A model generated the notes under the pieces. It had not been told where the DNA came from and ran no database searches. It saw only the letters and a list, made by a program, of their open reading frames with translations. A stretch of DNA of 64,000 bases from Aquimarina sediminis. GTDB lineage: Bacteria > Bacteroidota > Bacteroidia > Flavobacteriales > Flavobacteriaceae. The translations under genes were made by a program, and so were the position numbers. Of this stretch, positions 53,297 through 62,914 are shown piece by piece (within the stretch, counting starts at the first letter, position 1; each line of letters starts with the position of its first letter). Location of the stretch: contig NZ_POYJ01000001.1 in NCBI RefSeq assembly GCF_002895435.1, positions 868,001 to 932,000 of the forward strand, given 5' to 3'.

Positions 53297-54004
53297 GTGG
53301 AACAATCTCAATTAAAATGTGCGGTAGTAGATGATTCCCGCCTCCAAAGACTAGCTATTGTCAAGCTCATAGATGAACATTCTTCACTAGAACTAGTGGC
53401 CGAGTGGAATAATGCTATTGAGACAAAAAATGGTTTACTCGATACACAAGTAGACTTGTTATTCCTGGATATCGAGATGCCAATCCTTACTGGATTTGAT
53501 CTTTTGGATGATTTGGAGAACAAACCTCATATCATTTTTGTTACCGGAAAAACAAAATATGCGTTTAAAGCTTTTGACTATGATGCTGTAGATTACTTAA
53601 GAAAACCTTTAAAGAAGGATCGTTTTAATGCTGCTGTTGACAAAGCATTAAGTATGTCTCGTATAGGTGGTGAAAATGCTGCTGTAGAAGATGATGACTA
53701 TATTTTTGTAAAAAGTAACCTTAAAAAGCGAAAAATCTTCCTTAATCAATTAAAGTATGTTGAAGCTTTAGGAGATTATGTAAAACTTATTATGGAAGAA
53801 GGTGACCCTATCGTAGTTTTGGCAACTATGAAATCTTTTGAAGCACAATTACCAAGTGATCGTTTTTTAAGAATTCACAAATCTTATATTGTTAATCTAG
53901 ATAAGGTAGAGCGTTACAATAGCCGTAATATAGAAATCGCTGATGAAAAAATTCCTCTCAGCCGACATAAAAAGCATTCTTTGATTGAAGCTTTGAACAA
54001 TTAA
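53297..54004 (+). CDS. LytTR-family response regulator
   Basis: The 235-residue protein joins a receiver domain (residues ~7-120; phosphoacceptor Asp58 in LLFLDIEMP, Lys in YLRKPLKKDRF) to a LytTR DNA-binding domain (~135-233, with YVEALGDYVKLI and FLRIHKSYIVNLDKV). The start is GTG; no in-frame ATG gives a complete receiver domain, since CAVVDDS follows within 15 residues. No histidine kinase is adjacent, so the partner is elsewhere. The stop overlaps that of the convergent priA gene by 4 bases. Confidence 0.93.
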   Translation: MEQSQLKCAVVDDSRLQRLAIVKLIDEHSSLELVAEWNNAIETKNGLLDTQVDLLFLDIEMPILTGFDLLDDLENKPHIIFVTGKTKYAFKAFDYDAVDYLRKPLKKDRFNAAVDKALSMSRIGGENAAVEDDDYIFVKSNLKKRKIFLNQLKYVEALGDYVKLIMEEGDPIVVLATMKSFEAQLPSDRFLRIHKSYIVNLDKVERYNSRNIEIADEKIPLSRHKKHSLIEALNN

Positions 54005-56460
54005 TAATTATCTACATTAATCACAACTCTTACCCCTGAAAATTCTTTTATACTTTTAAAGGAACTGTGGATTTTTTTGATTACTTCTTTTGTTTTACCC
54101 AAAGATTGCCCTTGAGGTATTTTTATAATTAGGTTTTTATGATACTGATTCCGTATTCTGGATATGGGTGGAAACTCTGGTCCCAAAACATTTTCTTTGA
54201 ATACATTTCTAAAAGACCTACCCAACCAATTTGTTGCCTCATTAACCTTGTTATAATCTTTATGCTTACCTGTTATTTTGATTAGTTTATAAAAGGGAGG
54301 ATACTTATACTGATGCCTCTCTTCTATCTGATCTTTATACATTCCTGTATAATCATTTATAGATACTTGTTGTAAAATTTGATGAAACGGGTTAAAAGTC
54401 TGGATCAATACCTTGCCTCTTTTTTTGGTTCTTCCTGCTCTTCCTGCTACTTGCTGCATTAACTGAAAACTACGTTCATGTGCTCTAAAATCTGGAAAAT
54501 TAAGCAAGTTATCAGCATTCATTATACCAACAAGGCTTACATTTCTAAAATCTAATCCTTTAGAAAGCATTTGTGTACCTACCATAATATCAATATCTCC
54601 TTGCTCAAAACTATTGATAATTTTTTCATAACCATGTTTACCTCTTGTGGTATCCTGATCCATCCTACCAATTCGATGATCCGGAAAAAGTTCTTTTAAT
54701 TCCTTTTCTATCTGCTCTGTCCCAAAGCCTTTAGTTGTCAAATCTACACTCTCACAAGCCATGCATTTTTGTGGCATTGCCATATGATATCCACAATAAT
54801 GGCATCTCAGTTGGTTTTTATAATTATGAAAAGTAAGGCTAACATCACAATTTGGACATTGAGGAGAATGACCACAAGTATTACATTCTATCACTGGGGA
54901 ATACCCTCGCCTATTTTGAAAAAGAATAACCTGCTCACCTTCCCTAAGAGCCTCGTGAATTCCTGCTAATAAAGTATCACTAAAATGCCCTGTCATTTCT
55001 TTTTTACGATATTTTGTCTTTATATCTACCAAATTAATATCTGGCATCAACACATTACCGTATCTTCGAGTAAGTTTTACATACCCATATTTTCCTTGTT
55101 GCGCATTATAATATGTCTCTAGAGCTGGAGTCGCCGACCCCAAAACTACCCTTGCAGAAAACATATTAGCCAAAACAATAGCACTATCCCTTGCATGATA
55201 TCTCGGTGCTGGGTCATATTGTTTAAAAGTATTTTCATGTTCTTCATCAACAATAATCAACCCTAAATCCACGAAAGGTAAAAATATTGCTGACCTAGCT
55301 CCGATTATGACCTGTGCTTTAGCTTTTCCTTCTTTTACATTATTCCACGCCTCTACTCTTTCATTTACAGAATACTTAGAATGATACACTGTTAATTTTT
55401 CTCCAAAATATTCCTGCAAACGAGAAATAAGCTGTGTAGTTAACGCTATTTCTGGTAATAAATACAAAACTTGCTTATTCTCTAATATAGCTTCTTCTAT
55501 AAGTTTTACATAAACCTCTGTCTTACCTGAGGAAGTAACTCCATGAAAAAGACATACACTTTTATCTTTAAAAGAATCTTTTATTTCCTGAAGAGCGTTA
55601 TCCTGATACTCATTAAGCTGTTTTGTATAACCTTTGATATCCCCAGAAAACTGAACTCTATCGGTTTGCAAATGGTATTCTTCCAGTACATTTTTGTCAA
55701 TTAATGTACGTATTATAGATGAAGAACTTTTTGACACTTCAACTAGCTCACTTACCTTGATTGGCTTGGTTGCTTTGGCTTGTAAGGTAAATAAATGCAT
55801 CAACACCTCTCGTTGTTTTGGTGCACGAGTCATCGTATCTAACAAAGTTCGTAATGAATCCTCTTTAGTATATTCAGAATTTAACCTTATGTACCTTACT
55901 ATTTTTGGTTTATATTGCTCATAAATTTCTTCTTGAACTGTAATAACTTTCTTCTCTATCAAGCGTTTTATAACTGGTAGTACATTTTTCTTGCCAATTA
56001 TATTCATTATTTCTTGTATCCTAAGCAAACTCTGATACTGTAACGCCTCATAAATTAAGAATTCATCATCTTTTAAAAGAGATTCATCAAATTCTACTTT
56101 ATCATTTTTTAATATAATAGTTTCACTTTCCAGTAAAAAAGCGCCTGGTAATGCAGCTCGCATCACTTCTCCTTTTGTACATAGATAATAGTTAGAGATC
56201 CATGACCATAGTTTAAGTTGATATTGAGTAACAATAGGTGTTTCATCAAGGATATGTTCTATTTCCTTGGCTTCATAAATCAAAGGTGCATTTTGATGTA
56301 CCGTGGTAACCAAAGCTGCATACACTTTACTTTTTCCGAATTGAACGGCTACACGCATTCCTGGTTTCAAAAAAATTGCCTCACTTTTATTAATACAATA
56401 AGTAAACTCTTTATCAAGAGGTATAGGAAGGATTACATTTATAAAGTACGACATTTCCAA
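54001..56460 (-). CDS. priA: Primosomal replication protein N' (PriA helicase)
   Basis: The 819-residue superfamily 2 helicase restarts stalled replication forks by loading the replicative helicase. Visible are the N-terminal DNA-binding part (FINVILPIPLDKEFTYCI, LKPGMRVAVQFGKSKVYAALV), Walker A GVTSSGKTEVY, Walker B VDEEHENTFKQ, GSATPALETY and the zinc-binding cysteines (CNTCG..CPNCD...CHYCG...CMACES). Helicase motifs V/VI (VGTQMLSKGLDF, QQVAGRAGRT) follow. All are in normal order, and the length is standard. Confidence 0.97.
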   Translation of the reverse strand: MEMSYFINVILPIPLDKEFTYCINKSEAIFLKPGMRVAVQFGKSKVYAALVTTVHQNAPLIYEAKEIEHILDETPIVTQYQLKLWSWISNYYLCTKGEVMRAALPGAFLLESETIILKNDKVEFDESLLKDDEFLIYEALQYQSLLRIQEIMNIIGKKNVLPVIKRLIEKKVITVQEEIYEQYKPKIVRYIRLNSEYTKEDSLRTLLDTMTRAPKQREVLMHLFTLQAKATKPIKVSELVEVSKSSSSIIRTLIDKNVLEEYHLQTDRVQFSGDIKGYTKQLNEYQDNALQEIKDSFKDKSVCLFHGVTSSGKTEVYVKLIEEAILENKQVLYLLPEIALTTQLISRLQEYFGEKLTVYHSKYSVNERVEAWNNVKEGKAKAQVIIGARSAIFLPFVDLGLIIVDEEHENTFKQYDPAPRYHARDSAIVLANMFSARVVLGSATPALETYYNAQQGKYGYVKLTRRYGNVLMPDINLVDIKTKYRKKEMTGHFSDTLLAGIHEALREGEQVILFQNRRGYSPVIECNTCGHSPQCPNCDVSLTFHNYKNQLRCHYCGYHMAMPQKCMACESVDLTTKGFGTEQIEKELKELFPDHRIGRMDQDTTRGKHGYEKIINSFEQGDIDIMVGTQMLSKGLDFRNVSLVGIMNADNLLNFPDFRAHERSFQLMQQVAGRAGRTKKRGKVLIQTFNPFHQILQQVSINDYTGMYKDQIEERHQYKYPPFYKLIKITGKHKDYNKVNEATNWLGRSFRNVFKENVLGPEFPPISRIRNQYHKNLIIKIPQGQSLGKTKEVIKKIHSSFKSIKEFSGVRVVINVDNY

Positions 56461-56720
56461 TTATACGAAAATCAAAATAATTAAGTGTAGGAACAAAAAT
56501 ACAAGTTTAAGTAATAGAATAATGCCTAAAAACAGAGAATAACTACACTTGTATTATTTTAAAAACTACTTTATTCTTTTTATTTATATCAAGGAAAAAC
56601 CAGCTTATCTTATTTTAAAAGATATTTTTGAGCACATCCTTTTCGTTAATCACCTAAATACCAGAACTTATACATCGTATTCCAATTGTTTAATGAAAAT
56701 AGTTCTCTTTTTTATAAATC

Positions 56721-56760
56721 AAAAAAGGCTATCCAAAACTATTTTTGGACAGCCCTTTTT
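56721..56760 (-). terminator. Terminator of the subtilisin gene
   Basis: Arms ggctatccaaaa (56727-56738) and ttttggacagcc (56743-56754) pair with one mismatch, and A/T runs flank both sides. It lies 38 bases past the stop of the protease gene. Confidence 0.85.
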
Positions 56761-56791
56761 TTTGGCTAACATAAAGCTTCACTACACTGGT

Positions 56792-58996
56792 TTACTTTAT
56801 AAACACTTTTTTGGTCATAGTACTTTTGGCAGAAGTCAACCTTAGGAAATAAATTCCTTTTGGTAAATCACTAACATCTAACCTACCCTTTAACATCCTT
56901 CCTGGAGGTGCTTTTATGGTTTCTGTTTTTAACCTCTTTCCATTAATGTCATTTAACTCTATACTAATTAAACTAATATCTAATAGATTAACATCAATGT
57001 TTAATATCTCCTTTGCAGGATTTGGATACACTGCAAAATCTAATTTGTTATCAGTAGGCTCAATTGGTGGGGCAATTTTTGCTGATCTACTTGTTCCACA
57101 AGCTCCAAGGTCTTTCCACCCTGTTTCTGTTTTTTCATACAGACGTCCTTGATAGGTAACTTTATCTCCAGGAGAATATGTTGTACCACTAGACCATGGA
57201 CTAACACCTTGACAGGGATCTGTTGGGGTACCACACGGCCCCAAGTTTTTCCAGCCGGTAGCGGTTTTTTCATAAAGATTTCCTTGATATGTTACTCTAT
57301 CTCCTGGGGAGTACGTTACAGAACTCGACCATGGGCTAACACCATCACAAGGGTTTCCTGTAACAGTACAAGAACCAGAAGATGAATAGGTTGTCTGATT
57401 ACAAACAATAGAGAAATTATCAATTGTATCTCCAGAAGGTTTTTTTACAACCCAATTACTTCCAACTGTTGTATTGGCCGTAAAGTTTCCTCCTGCATTT
57501 GCAGATCCTTTTAGTACATTATTTTGGTAATACTCCAAAGTACAATCGGTAGTATTTTTAAAAGTCACAGTAACCGGATCACCAGCCGAACAACCTCCAG
57601 AGCCTCCTAATTTTTGAATTGCTGCTTTAATATTTGGTAATGGACCGATATGTCCTCCTCCTCCTTGAGCAACGCCTGTAGACTTAAGAAGGTCTCTCAT
57701 CTCTCTTGGCTTAAGTCGTTTTCCTAATTTTGATAAAGCATAGGATTGAATACATGCAACTGCACTTGTTACTACAGGAGTTGCAGAACTTGTACCACTA
57801 AAAGACGGGGTATATTCTTTTCTATAATCATTATCATAAGTTAAATGCCCATAACCTGTGGTAAATACATTTTGTCCCCATCCTTGTACATCTACTCTTT
57901 GTCCATATGTACTAAAACTAAGTTTGCTGTGAGAGGTATTTGAAGAACCTGCTCCTACTATAATACTCCCATTATCTCCTCTGTTTCTATAAGCACGATA
58001 TGAAGATGAATCCAGATTAGCATTACCATTTCCTGCCGCGGCTACTACAATAATCCCAGCATTTGTTGCTGCTCTTACTGCATCCCATACAGACTGTGTA
58101 ACATCAGCCGGAGCTAGATTACCATCAGGACCTCCAGTTTGCATTTCTAATACAATCACATCTCCTGCTTTTGAGTTTTTTGTTGCATTTATTATTGCAG
58201 CAGCACGCCCTTGTACCTCACTAAAAACTCGTCCTACTGCTTTTGGGGCTGTTCCTTTGATTCCCACATTATTATCCTCATCACCAACAAGAATTCCCAT
58301 AACTGCTATACCATGATCTGCATGTTGACCTGCGTCATGTGACGATCCATAAGCAATATCCTGATTAATAAATTCTTCATGGTCCAATTTTCCCCAACTG
58401 TATTCTATGTCAGATATTTTGACTCCTTGTCCCATAGCACCTTGAGACCATGCATAATCAACATCAATTCCTGGGTTTGCCTTTCTATACCCTTGTCTAT
58501 TTACCAAATTAGGAGTAGCGTAGTAGTCAAAAAAACCTGGTGGAGGTGGAGATTTTACTGGTTCTAAAGAGCAATACTCTACTTCTGCGAGTTTTTCTAA
58601 TTGTTTTCCTAATGCTAGTAAATAATGTTTATCTTTCTTTGTTGCGGTTACTTCACATAAACCGGCAAAGTCCAAAATATTAAACCCATTTTCATTTACT
58701 TCTTTTCGTTTAGAAGAAATTTTAGCCTGTTGCTTTTCTTCTTCTGTAAACTTTACAACAGGAGTAAATACTAAATCGGTCAAACTGTTGCTGGATTTTG
58801 AAGAAAAAGAATGATTAAGAAACTGTATTTTTCCTTTCTCTACAACAGGTTCTAATTTGGGTCTGAATTTAACAATGAGCTTATACTCATCTACTTCATC
58901 AAGAACATAAAGTTGCCCTTTAAGCGGATCACTATTTTGCGCATAAAAAACATTTGCCATCATGAGGCAAATCAATAAGTTAAAAAAATTTTTCAT
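56792..58996 (-). CDS. T9SS-secreted subtilisin-like protease with two CBM5/12-type modules (734 aa)
   Basis: A signal peptide (MKNFFNLLICLMMANVFYAQ) and a ~150-residue propeptide lead to an S8 domain with Asp196 (GVKISDIEYSW), His228 (QHADHGIAVMG), oxyanion Asn323 (AAAGNGN) and Ser403 (FSGTSSATP). Behind a beta region come two nearly identical ~40-residue modules (GVSPWSS..TYSPGD.VTYQG.LYEKT..GWK.LG.CG, about 555-640), like the CBM5/12 chitin-binding group. The last ~80 residues are a T9SS type A sorting domain (FAVYPNPAKEILNI...GIYFLRLTSAKSTMTKKVFIK). It is a surface-attached or released protease that probably binds an insoluble polysaccharide. Confidence 0.93.
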   Translation of the reverse strand: MKNFFNLLICLMMANVFYAQNSDPLKGQLYVLDEVDEYKLIVKFRPKLEPVVEKGKIQFLNHSFSSKSSNSLTDLVFTPVVKFTEEEKQQAKISSKRKEVNENGFNILDFAGLCEVTATKKDKHYLLALGKQLEKLAEVEYCSLEPVKSPPPPGFFDYYATPNLVNRQGYRKANPGIDVDYAWSQGAMGQGVKISDIEYSWGKLDHEEFINQDIAYGSSHDAGQHADHGIAVMGILVGDEDNNVGIKGTAPKAVGRVFSEVQGRAAAIINATKNSKAGDVIVLEMQTGGPDGNLAPADVTQSVWDAVRAATNAGIIVVAAAGNGNANLDSSSYRAYRNRGDNGSIIVGAGSSNTSHSKLSFSTYGQRVDVQGWGQNVFTTGYGHLTYDNDYRKEYTPSFSGTSSATPVVTSAVACIQSYALSKLGKRLKPREMRDLLKSTGVAQGGGGHIGPLPNIKAAIQKLGGSGGCSAGDPVTVTFKNTTDCTLEYYQNNVLKGSANAGGNFTANTTVGSNWVVKKPSGDTIDNFSIVCNQTTYSSSGSCTVTGNPCDGVSPWSSSVTYSPGDRVTYQGNLYEKTATGWKNLGPCGTPTDPCQGVSPWSSGTTYSPGDKVTYQGRLYEKTETGWKDLGACGTSRSAKIAPPIEPTDNKLDFAVYPNPAKEILNIDVNLLDISLISIELNDINGKRLKTETIKAPPGRMLKGRLDVSDLPKGIYFLRLTSAKSTMTKKVFIK

Positions 58997-59376
58997 AATT
59001 AAGATTGAGTTTGTTATTATGTAATTGCTAATTTATATAAACCCTATCTACTTACTAGGAGAAATTTTATTCAAAAAGGAGGACTAAATAGTCGTAGCAT
59101 ATCAATAATTAAAAACATCCTCTTTTTTGACAAAAAAGTGTGATATAAAAATATCGTAAGCCCTGTATATTTGTTTTTCATACTTATACAAAATTGTATC
59201 AATTAAATTTACTTAGAAATGTTAACTAAAGCGAGGTTAGGATTACAATAAAACATCTGTTCATTAGCTTTGTAGGTCTAGTAAATTTGATCTTAACAAA
59301 TACACCTTCGTTATGTTATACAGCTTCACTTAAATACATATTGAAATAAAAACAAACTCAACTAAATTTAAAAATC
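58997..59376. other. Divergent intergenic region
   Basis: The 380 bases separate the protease (minus) and the DUF3472 lipoprotein (plus) and should carry both promoters. Two TAnnTTTG matches on the plus strand (59166-59173 and 59282-59289) lack a TTTG at the right distance. I see no gene or strong hairpin. Confidence 0.5.
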
Positions 59377-60921
59377 ATGAAATTCTTAAAATCAAGTTTT
59401 CTCATTGCAATTCTATTAACTTTCACACTTATTACATCTTGTGTCAAGGACGATATACTTGAAAAACAAGAACAAACAATAGAACAAACAACACCGGATC
59501 TTAATTCCAACAAAAATGCTGGTCCTTATCCTGGTGATTGTGATATAGTGCCTATTTGGGCTCCTCGACATTATAATGTGGGAGAGAAAGTAAGATATAG
59601 ATCTAATAACAACCAACCGTATACCGTTTATGAAAGAACGCATAATGGATGGAAAAATCTGGGTGTATGTAGTGATAATCCAAATCCAGGGTTTTCTATT
59701 TCTGTTGCCACACGCGGAAATAGCTGGGTGATCGGAAATCCAGCACAAACAAATAGAGTAGTTACCGGTTCGGGAATTAGAAACTGGAATAATTCTAACA
59801 TAACAATAAGAACTTATTTTTATATTACATCTCCTGGAACATATAGTTTAGGAATTAATGCTAGAGTGCAATCTGGTAATTCTAAAATAGAGGCTTCATT
59901 CGGTGGTACGTCTAATGGAACTAGTACAACTAAACAAATAAATGTTTCAAATACAGGTTTTCAGGATATATCTATAGGAAATCTTCAGGTAAGTGAAAAA
60001 GGATATTATTATGTTGATTTAAAAGGTATCTCAAAGACATCTGGCAATTATGCTGATGTTAATTCGGTTAGACTAGGTGGTAATGCCAGCAATTCTAATA
60101 TAAAGTATATTAAGAATGATACTCATTTTGGAAGAAGAGGACCTTCTGTTCATCTAAAATTTAGTAATCCTTCAAATAATAACATACAGGCGTTCTATAA
60201 CGAAATTGAAATAGAGCCAGGACAAGATGTTATTGGGTCTTATTTTAACGCTAATGGTTTTAATTATGGTTATTTTGGTATTCAGGTAAACTCAAGTTCT
60301 GAAAGAAGAGTTCTGTTTTCTGTATGGAGTCCCTATTCTACAAATGATCCTGGTTCTGTTCCTCCAGAATACAGAATAAAGCTTCTAAAGAAAGGTGCAG
60401 GAGTATACACAGGACAATTTGGAGGTGAAGGTGCCGGAGGTCAAAGTTACAAAGTATACAACTGGAAGGCAGGAGTTAGATACAAGTTCTTATTACTAGG
60501 AAAACCAGCAGGAAATAATAAAACAGATTTTACAGCCTATTTTATGGATCCATCTCGTGGCACATGGGATTTGATAGCAAGTTTCAGAAGACCTAAGACT
60601 AACACATACTTAGGAGGTTTATATTCTTTCCTTGAAAATTTCCATCCAAACAGAGGAGATGTTCAAAGAAAAGCTGGTTTCTATAACCAGTGGGTATATG
60701 ATACGTCTAATAACTGGCACGAAGTAACTAATGCAAATTTCACTTATGACGCTACCGCTTCTAACGGATTTCGTTGGGATTATTTCGGAAGAAGCAATGG
60801 TAAAGGTTTTGAGTTAAAAAACTGCGGTTTCTTTAGCACCAATACGAGCGCAAATACTCAATTACGTAGAAGTAGCACTAGTGCCAGTAGACCACAAATT
60901 AATTTTTCTACCTTAGAATAA
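59377..60921 (+). CDS. DUF5077/DUF3472 lipoprotein with CBM5/12-like module (514 aa)
   Basis: A lipoprotein signal with lipobox Cys22 (LITSC) is followed by an N-terminal chitin-binding-type module (CDIVPIWAPRHYNVGEKVRYRSN...YERTHNGWKNLGVC, ~50-97) like those of the divergent protease. A DUF5077-like domain (~98-240, VATRGNSWVIGNPAQT...GYYYVDLKGISK) and a DUF3472 domain (~245-480, AFYNEIEIEPGQDVIGSYFNANGFNYGYFGIQVNS...FLLLGKPAGNNKTDFTAYF) follow. The domains occur in surface proteins thought to act on glycans; no enzyme activity is established. The shared module with the neighbour suggests that both act on the same polymer. Confidence 0.88.
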   Translation: MKFLKSSFLIAILLTFTLITSCVKDDILEKQEQTIEQTTPDLNSNKNAGPYPGDCDIVPIWAPRHYNVGEKVRYRSNNNQPYTVYERTHNGWKNLGVCSDNPNPGFSISVATRGNSWVIGNPAQTNRVVTGSGIRNWNNSNITIRTYFYITSPGTYSLGINARVQSGNSKIEASFGGTSNGTSTTKQINVSNTGFQDISIGNLQVSEKGYYYVDLKGISKTSGNYADVNSVRLGGNASNSNIKYIKNDTHFGRRGPSVHLKFSNPSNNNIQAFYNEIEIEPGQDVIGSYFNANGFNYGYFGIQVNSSSERRVLFSVWSPYSTNDPGSVPPEYRIKLLKKGAGVYTGQFGGEGAGGQSYKVYNWKAGVRYKFLLLGKPAGNNKTDFTAYFMDPSRGTWDLIASFRRPKTNTYLGGLYSFLENFHPNRGDVQRKAGFYNQWVYDTSNNWHEVTNANFTYDATASNGFRWDYFGRSNGKGFELKNCGFFSTNTSANTQLRRSSTSASRPQINFSTLE

Positions 60922-60938
60922 AAATGATAGTAAAAGAA

Positions 60939-60968
60939 ACGTCTGAGATGTAATCTCAGACGTTTTTT
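60939..60968 (+). terminator. Terminator of the DUF3472 gene
   Basis: Arms acgtctgaga (60939-60948) and tctcagacgt (60954-60963) pair perfectly over 10 bp with a 5-nt loop, followed by a T run. It lies 18 bases after the stop and also precedes the convergent gene's stop at 60991. Confidence 0.88.
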
Positions 60969-60990
60969 ATATTTAAATAACACTATTTCC

Positions 60991-61557
60991 CTATTTACTA
61001 AGGCCTAACATACCTCCTTTAATTAGTCTACAAGCTGGTTCGTTTCCTAACCAGATTTTAAACAAGGCGTATTTAAAATCTCTTCCCTCAATAAAACCAA
61101 GTTCTTCTCCATTTTTATATGTTTTGATTCCTTTTCCTTTGATATACACCAAATCGAAGTAATCATTAATTTGCATAGGAGAAGAAAACAATTTTAAAAA
61201 CTCTTCAATTCTTACATCCAAACTTTGTGTATTACCGTACATAGCATCATCAAAACCTTTTTTAAATACCTTAATCATTCGGTTATTACTTACTTTCTTT
61301 GAAACAATATTTAGGCGTATTGACATAGTTTCATCAGAATCCAAAACTACTCCCGGATCATTGTATTTCTTTTTGGTATACAGTCCTCCTGAGTATGTAT
61401 CAAACCCAAGAACACTACGCATTCCTGCACCGTTTAAGGACAATTCTTCTCCTTCAAAATTCACTTTATATGGTAATACAATATCTCCTACTCTTACTTG
61501 CGCCATAGATAGTGTAGAAATGACAAGTATGATTGTTAATGTAATTATTTTTTTCAT
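60991..61557 (-). CDS. Chalcone-isomerase-like exported protein, paralogue 1
   Basis: The 188-residue protein has a signal peptide (KKIITLTIILVISTLSMAQ) and the bacterial chalcone-isomerase-like pattern: VGDIVLPYKVNFEGEELSLNGAGMRSVLGFDTYSGGLYTKKK, MSIRLNIVSKKVS, and GREDF-type end GFIEGRDFKYALFKIWLG. Bacterial members are periplasmic and have no proven isomerase activity. In paralogue 1 the usual Y-A-G-GLY is changed to YSGGLY. Two paralogues follow at 62211 and 62915 on the same strand, with a DUF2147 gene between. Confidence 0.85.
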   Translation of the reverse strand: MKKIITLTIILVISTLSMAQVRVGDIVLPYKVNFEGEELSLNGAGMRSVLGFDTYSGGLYTKKKYNDPGVVLDSDETMSIRLNIVSKKVSNNRMIKVFKKGFDDAMYGNTQSLDVRIEEFLKLFSSPMQINDYFDLVYIKGKGIKTYKNGEELGFIEGRDFKYALFKIWLGNEPACRLIKGGMLGLSK

Positions 61558-61672
61558 GGTTTAGCTTTTATAGATTACAGAGAGTTAGTTCCATGATTTA
61601 TAAAAAACTAACATTAAAAAAATGTTAAAATTTTCATTCAGAAAAAATAATATTCAAAAAAGACTATATTTT

Positions 61673-62101
61673 TTATACCCTAATCCATTGTTGTGTCCTG
61701 AACAAAAAAGCGATATATCCTCTTACGTTAAGCACATTAGGATTATTCTTATCAATCCATATTTTACATCGATATACTTTGCCATTTTCTGGATCAGTTA
61801 TAGTTCCATCTTCATATTCATTTCCATCTTTTTCTAATCCTTTAATGATTACCATACCTTCAATTGGTTTATTATAATCAGTGCCTTTACATTCTACACA
61901 TAATTTATTTTTTTTGGTTATATCCAGTATCTGTTTGATCTTGCCATATAATTTATCTCCTTTTTTATATATTTCGACAATAGATCTCGGCTCTCCTGTA
62001 GTATCATCAATAGTTTTCCATTCGCCAATTATTTGTTTTTGTGCAATTGTAGTTCCAGAAAACAAAAGGACTGTTGCCAAAAGTATTTTATAAAAACTCA
62101 T
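61673..62101 (-). CDS. DUF2147 family exported protein
   Basis: The 142-residue protein has a signal peptide (FYKILLATVLLFSGTTIAQ) and the DUF2147 landmarks IGEWKTIDDTTGEPRSIVEIYKKGDKLYGKIKQIL, a CVECKG pair, and MVIIKGLEKDGNEYEDGTITDPENGKVYRCKIW with LNVRGYIAFLFRTQQWIRV at the end. It is a small beta-barrel-like periplasmic protein of unknown function. It lies between two chalcone-isomerase-like genes and is separated from the upstream one by a terminator. Confidence 0.9.
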   Translation of the reverse strand: MSFYKILLATVLLFSGTTIAQKQIIGEWKTIDDTTGEPRSIVEIYKKGDKLYGKIKQILDITKKNKLCVECKGTDYNKPIEGMVIIKGLEKDGNEYEDGTITDPENGKVYRCKIWIDKNNPNVLNVRGYIAFLFRTQQWIRV

Positions 62102-62151
62102 ATGTAATAAATAGGGTTAAAATTCTAAGATAAAGAAATACGATAAAAACA

Positions 62152-62182
62152 AAAAGCTACCTAATTAAATCAGGTAGCTTTT
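62152..62182 (-). terminator. Terminator after chalcone-isomerase-like paralogue 2
   Basis: Arms aaaagctacct (62152-62162) and aggtagctttt (62172-62182) pair perfectly over 11 bp. It is 29 bases downstream of the paralogue 2 stop on the minus strand. Confidence 0.85.
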
Positions 62183-62210
62183 ATAAATATTTATTTAGAA
62201 ATGTTTAGAA

Positions 62211-62774
62211 CTATTGAATTCCTAGCATTCCATTTTTTACATCTTCACTTGCTGGTTGTTCTCCCAGCCAAATTTTGAATAGTGCATACTTAAAATCACG
62301 CCCTTCGATTACTCCAAGTTCTTTCCCGTTTTTATAAGAAACCACTCCTTTATCTTTAACGTAAACTAAATCGAAAATATCATTTTTCACAATAGGTTCA
62401 GAAAAGAAATTAATGAATTTATTAATTCTCTCATCCAGAGTTTTAGTATTTCCGAAAGTAGCCTTAATGAAGCCATCTTGCACTGCTTTAATCATTTTCT
62501 TTTGTGTAACAAATCCAGAGACAATATTTAACTTTATTGCCATAGTTTCATTTGCATCAAGAATTTCTTTTGGGTTTTTACTTTTTTTGGCAAGGTAGAG
62601 TCCTCCGGCATACATATCTATCCACAGAACTTGTCTCATTCCTGCCCCGTTTAATTTTAATTCAACTCCTCCAAAATTTTCTTCATAAGGTAAAATAGCT
62701 TTTCCTACTCTAATCTGTGCAGTTGCAGATGATAGAGAAATTAATGCTATCAATATCAAAACAGTTTTTTTCAT
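62211..62774 (-). CDS. Chalcone-isomerase-like exported protein, paralogue 2
   Basis: The 187-residue protein has a signal peptide (KKTVLILIALISLSSATAQ) and the same pattern as its neighbours (VGKAILPYEENFGGVELKLNGAGMRQVLWIDMYAGGLYLAKK, MAIKLNIVSGFVTQKKMIKA, GVIEGRDFKYALFKIWLGEQPA). It is closest to paralogue 1 by eye, sharing EGRDFKYALFKIWLG exactly, which points to tandem duplication. Role unknown; periplasmic. Confidence 0.87.
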   Translation of the reverse strand: MKKTVLILIALISLSSATAQIRVGKAILPYEENFGGVELKLNGAGMRQVLWIDMYAGGLYLAKKSKNPKEILDANETMAIKLNIVSGFVTQKKMIKAVQDGFIKATFGNTKTLDERINKFINFFSEPIVKNDIFDLVYVKDKGVVSYKNGKELGVIEGRDFKYALFKIWLGEQPASEDVKNGMLGIQ

Positions 62775-62914
62775 TGTTACTTAGGTGTATTTGGGTCTTT
62801 AATCAATTTTATATTCCAATTTTTCAAGAGGCAAATATAAAAATTATTATGCATGCACAATAATTTATTTATCTCTTCAAAATTTCTGCAAAAATACGAA
62901 TATCTAACTGATTA

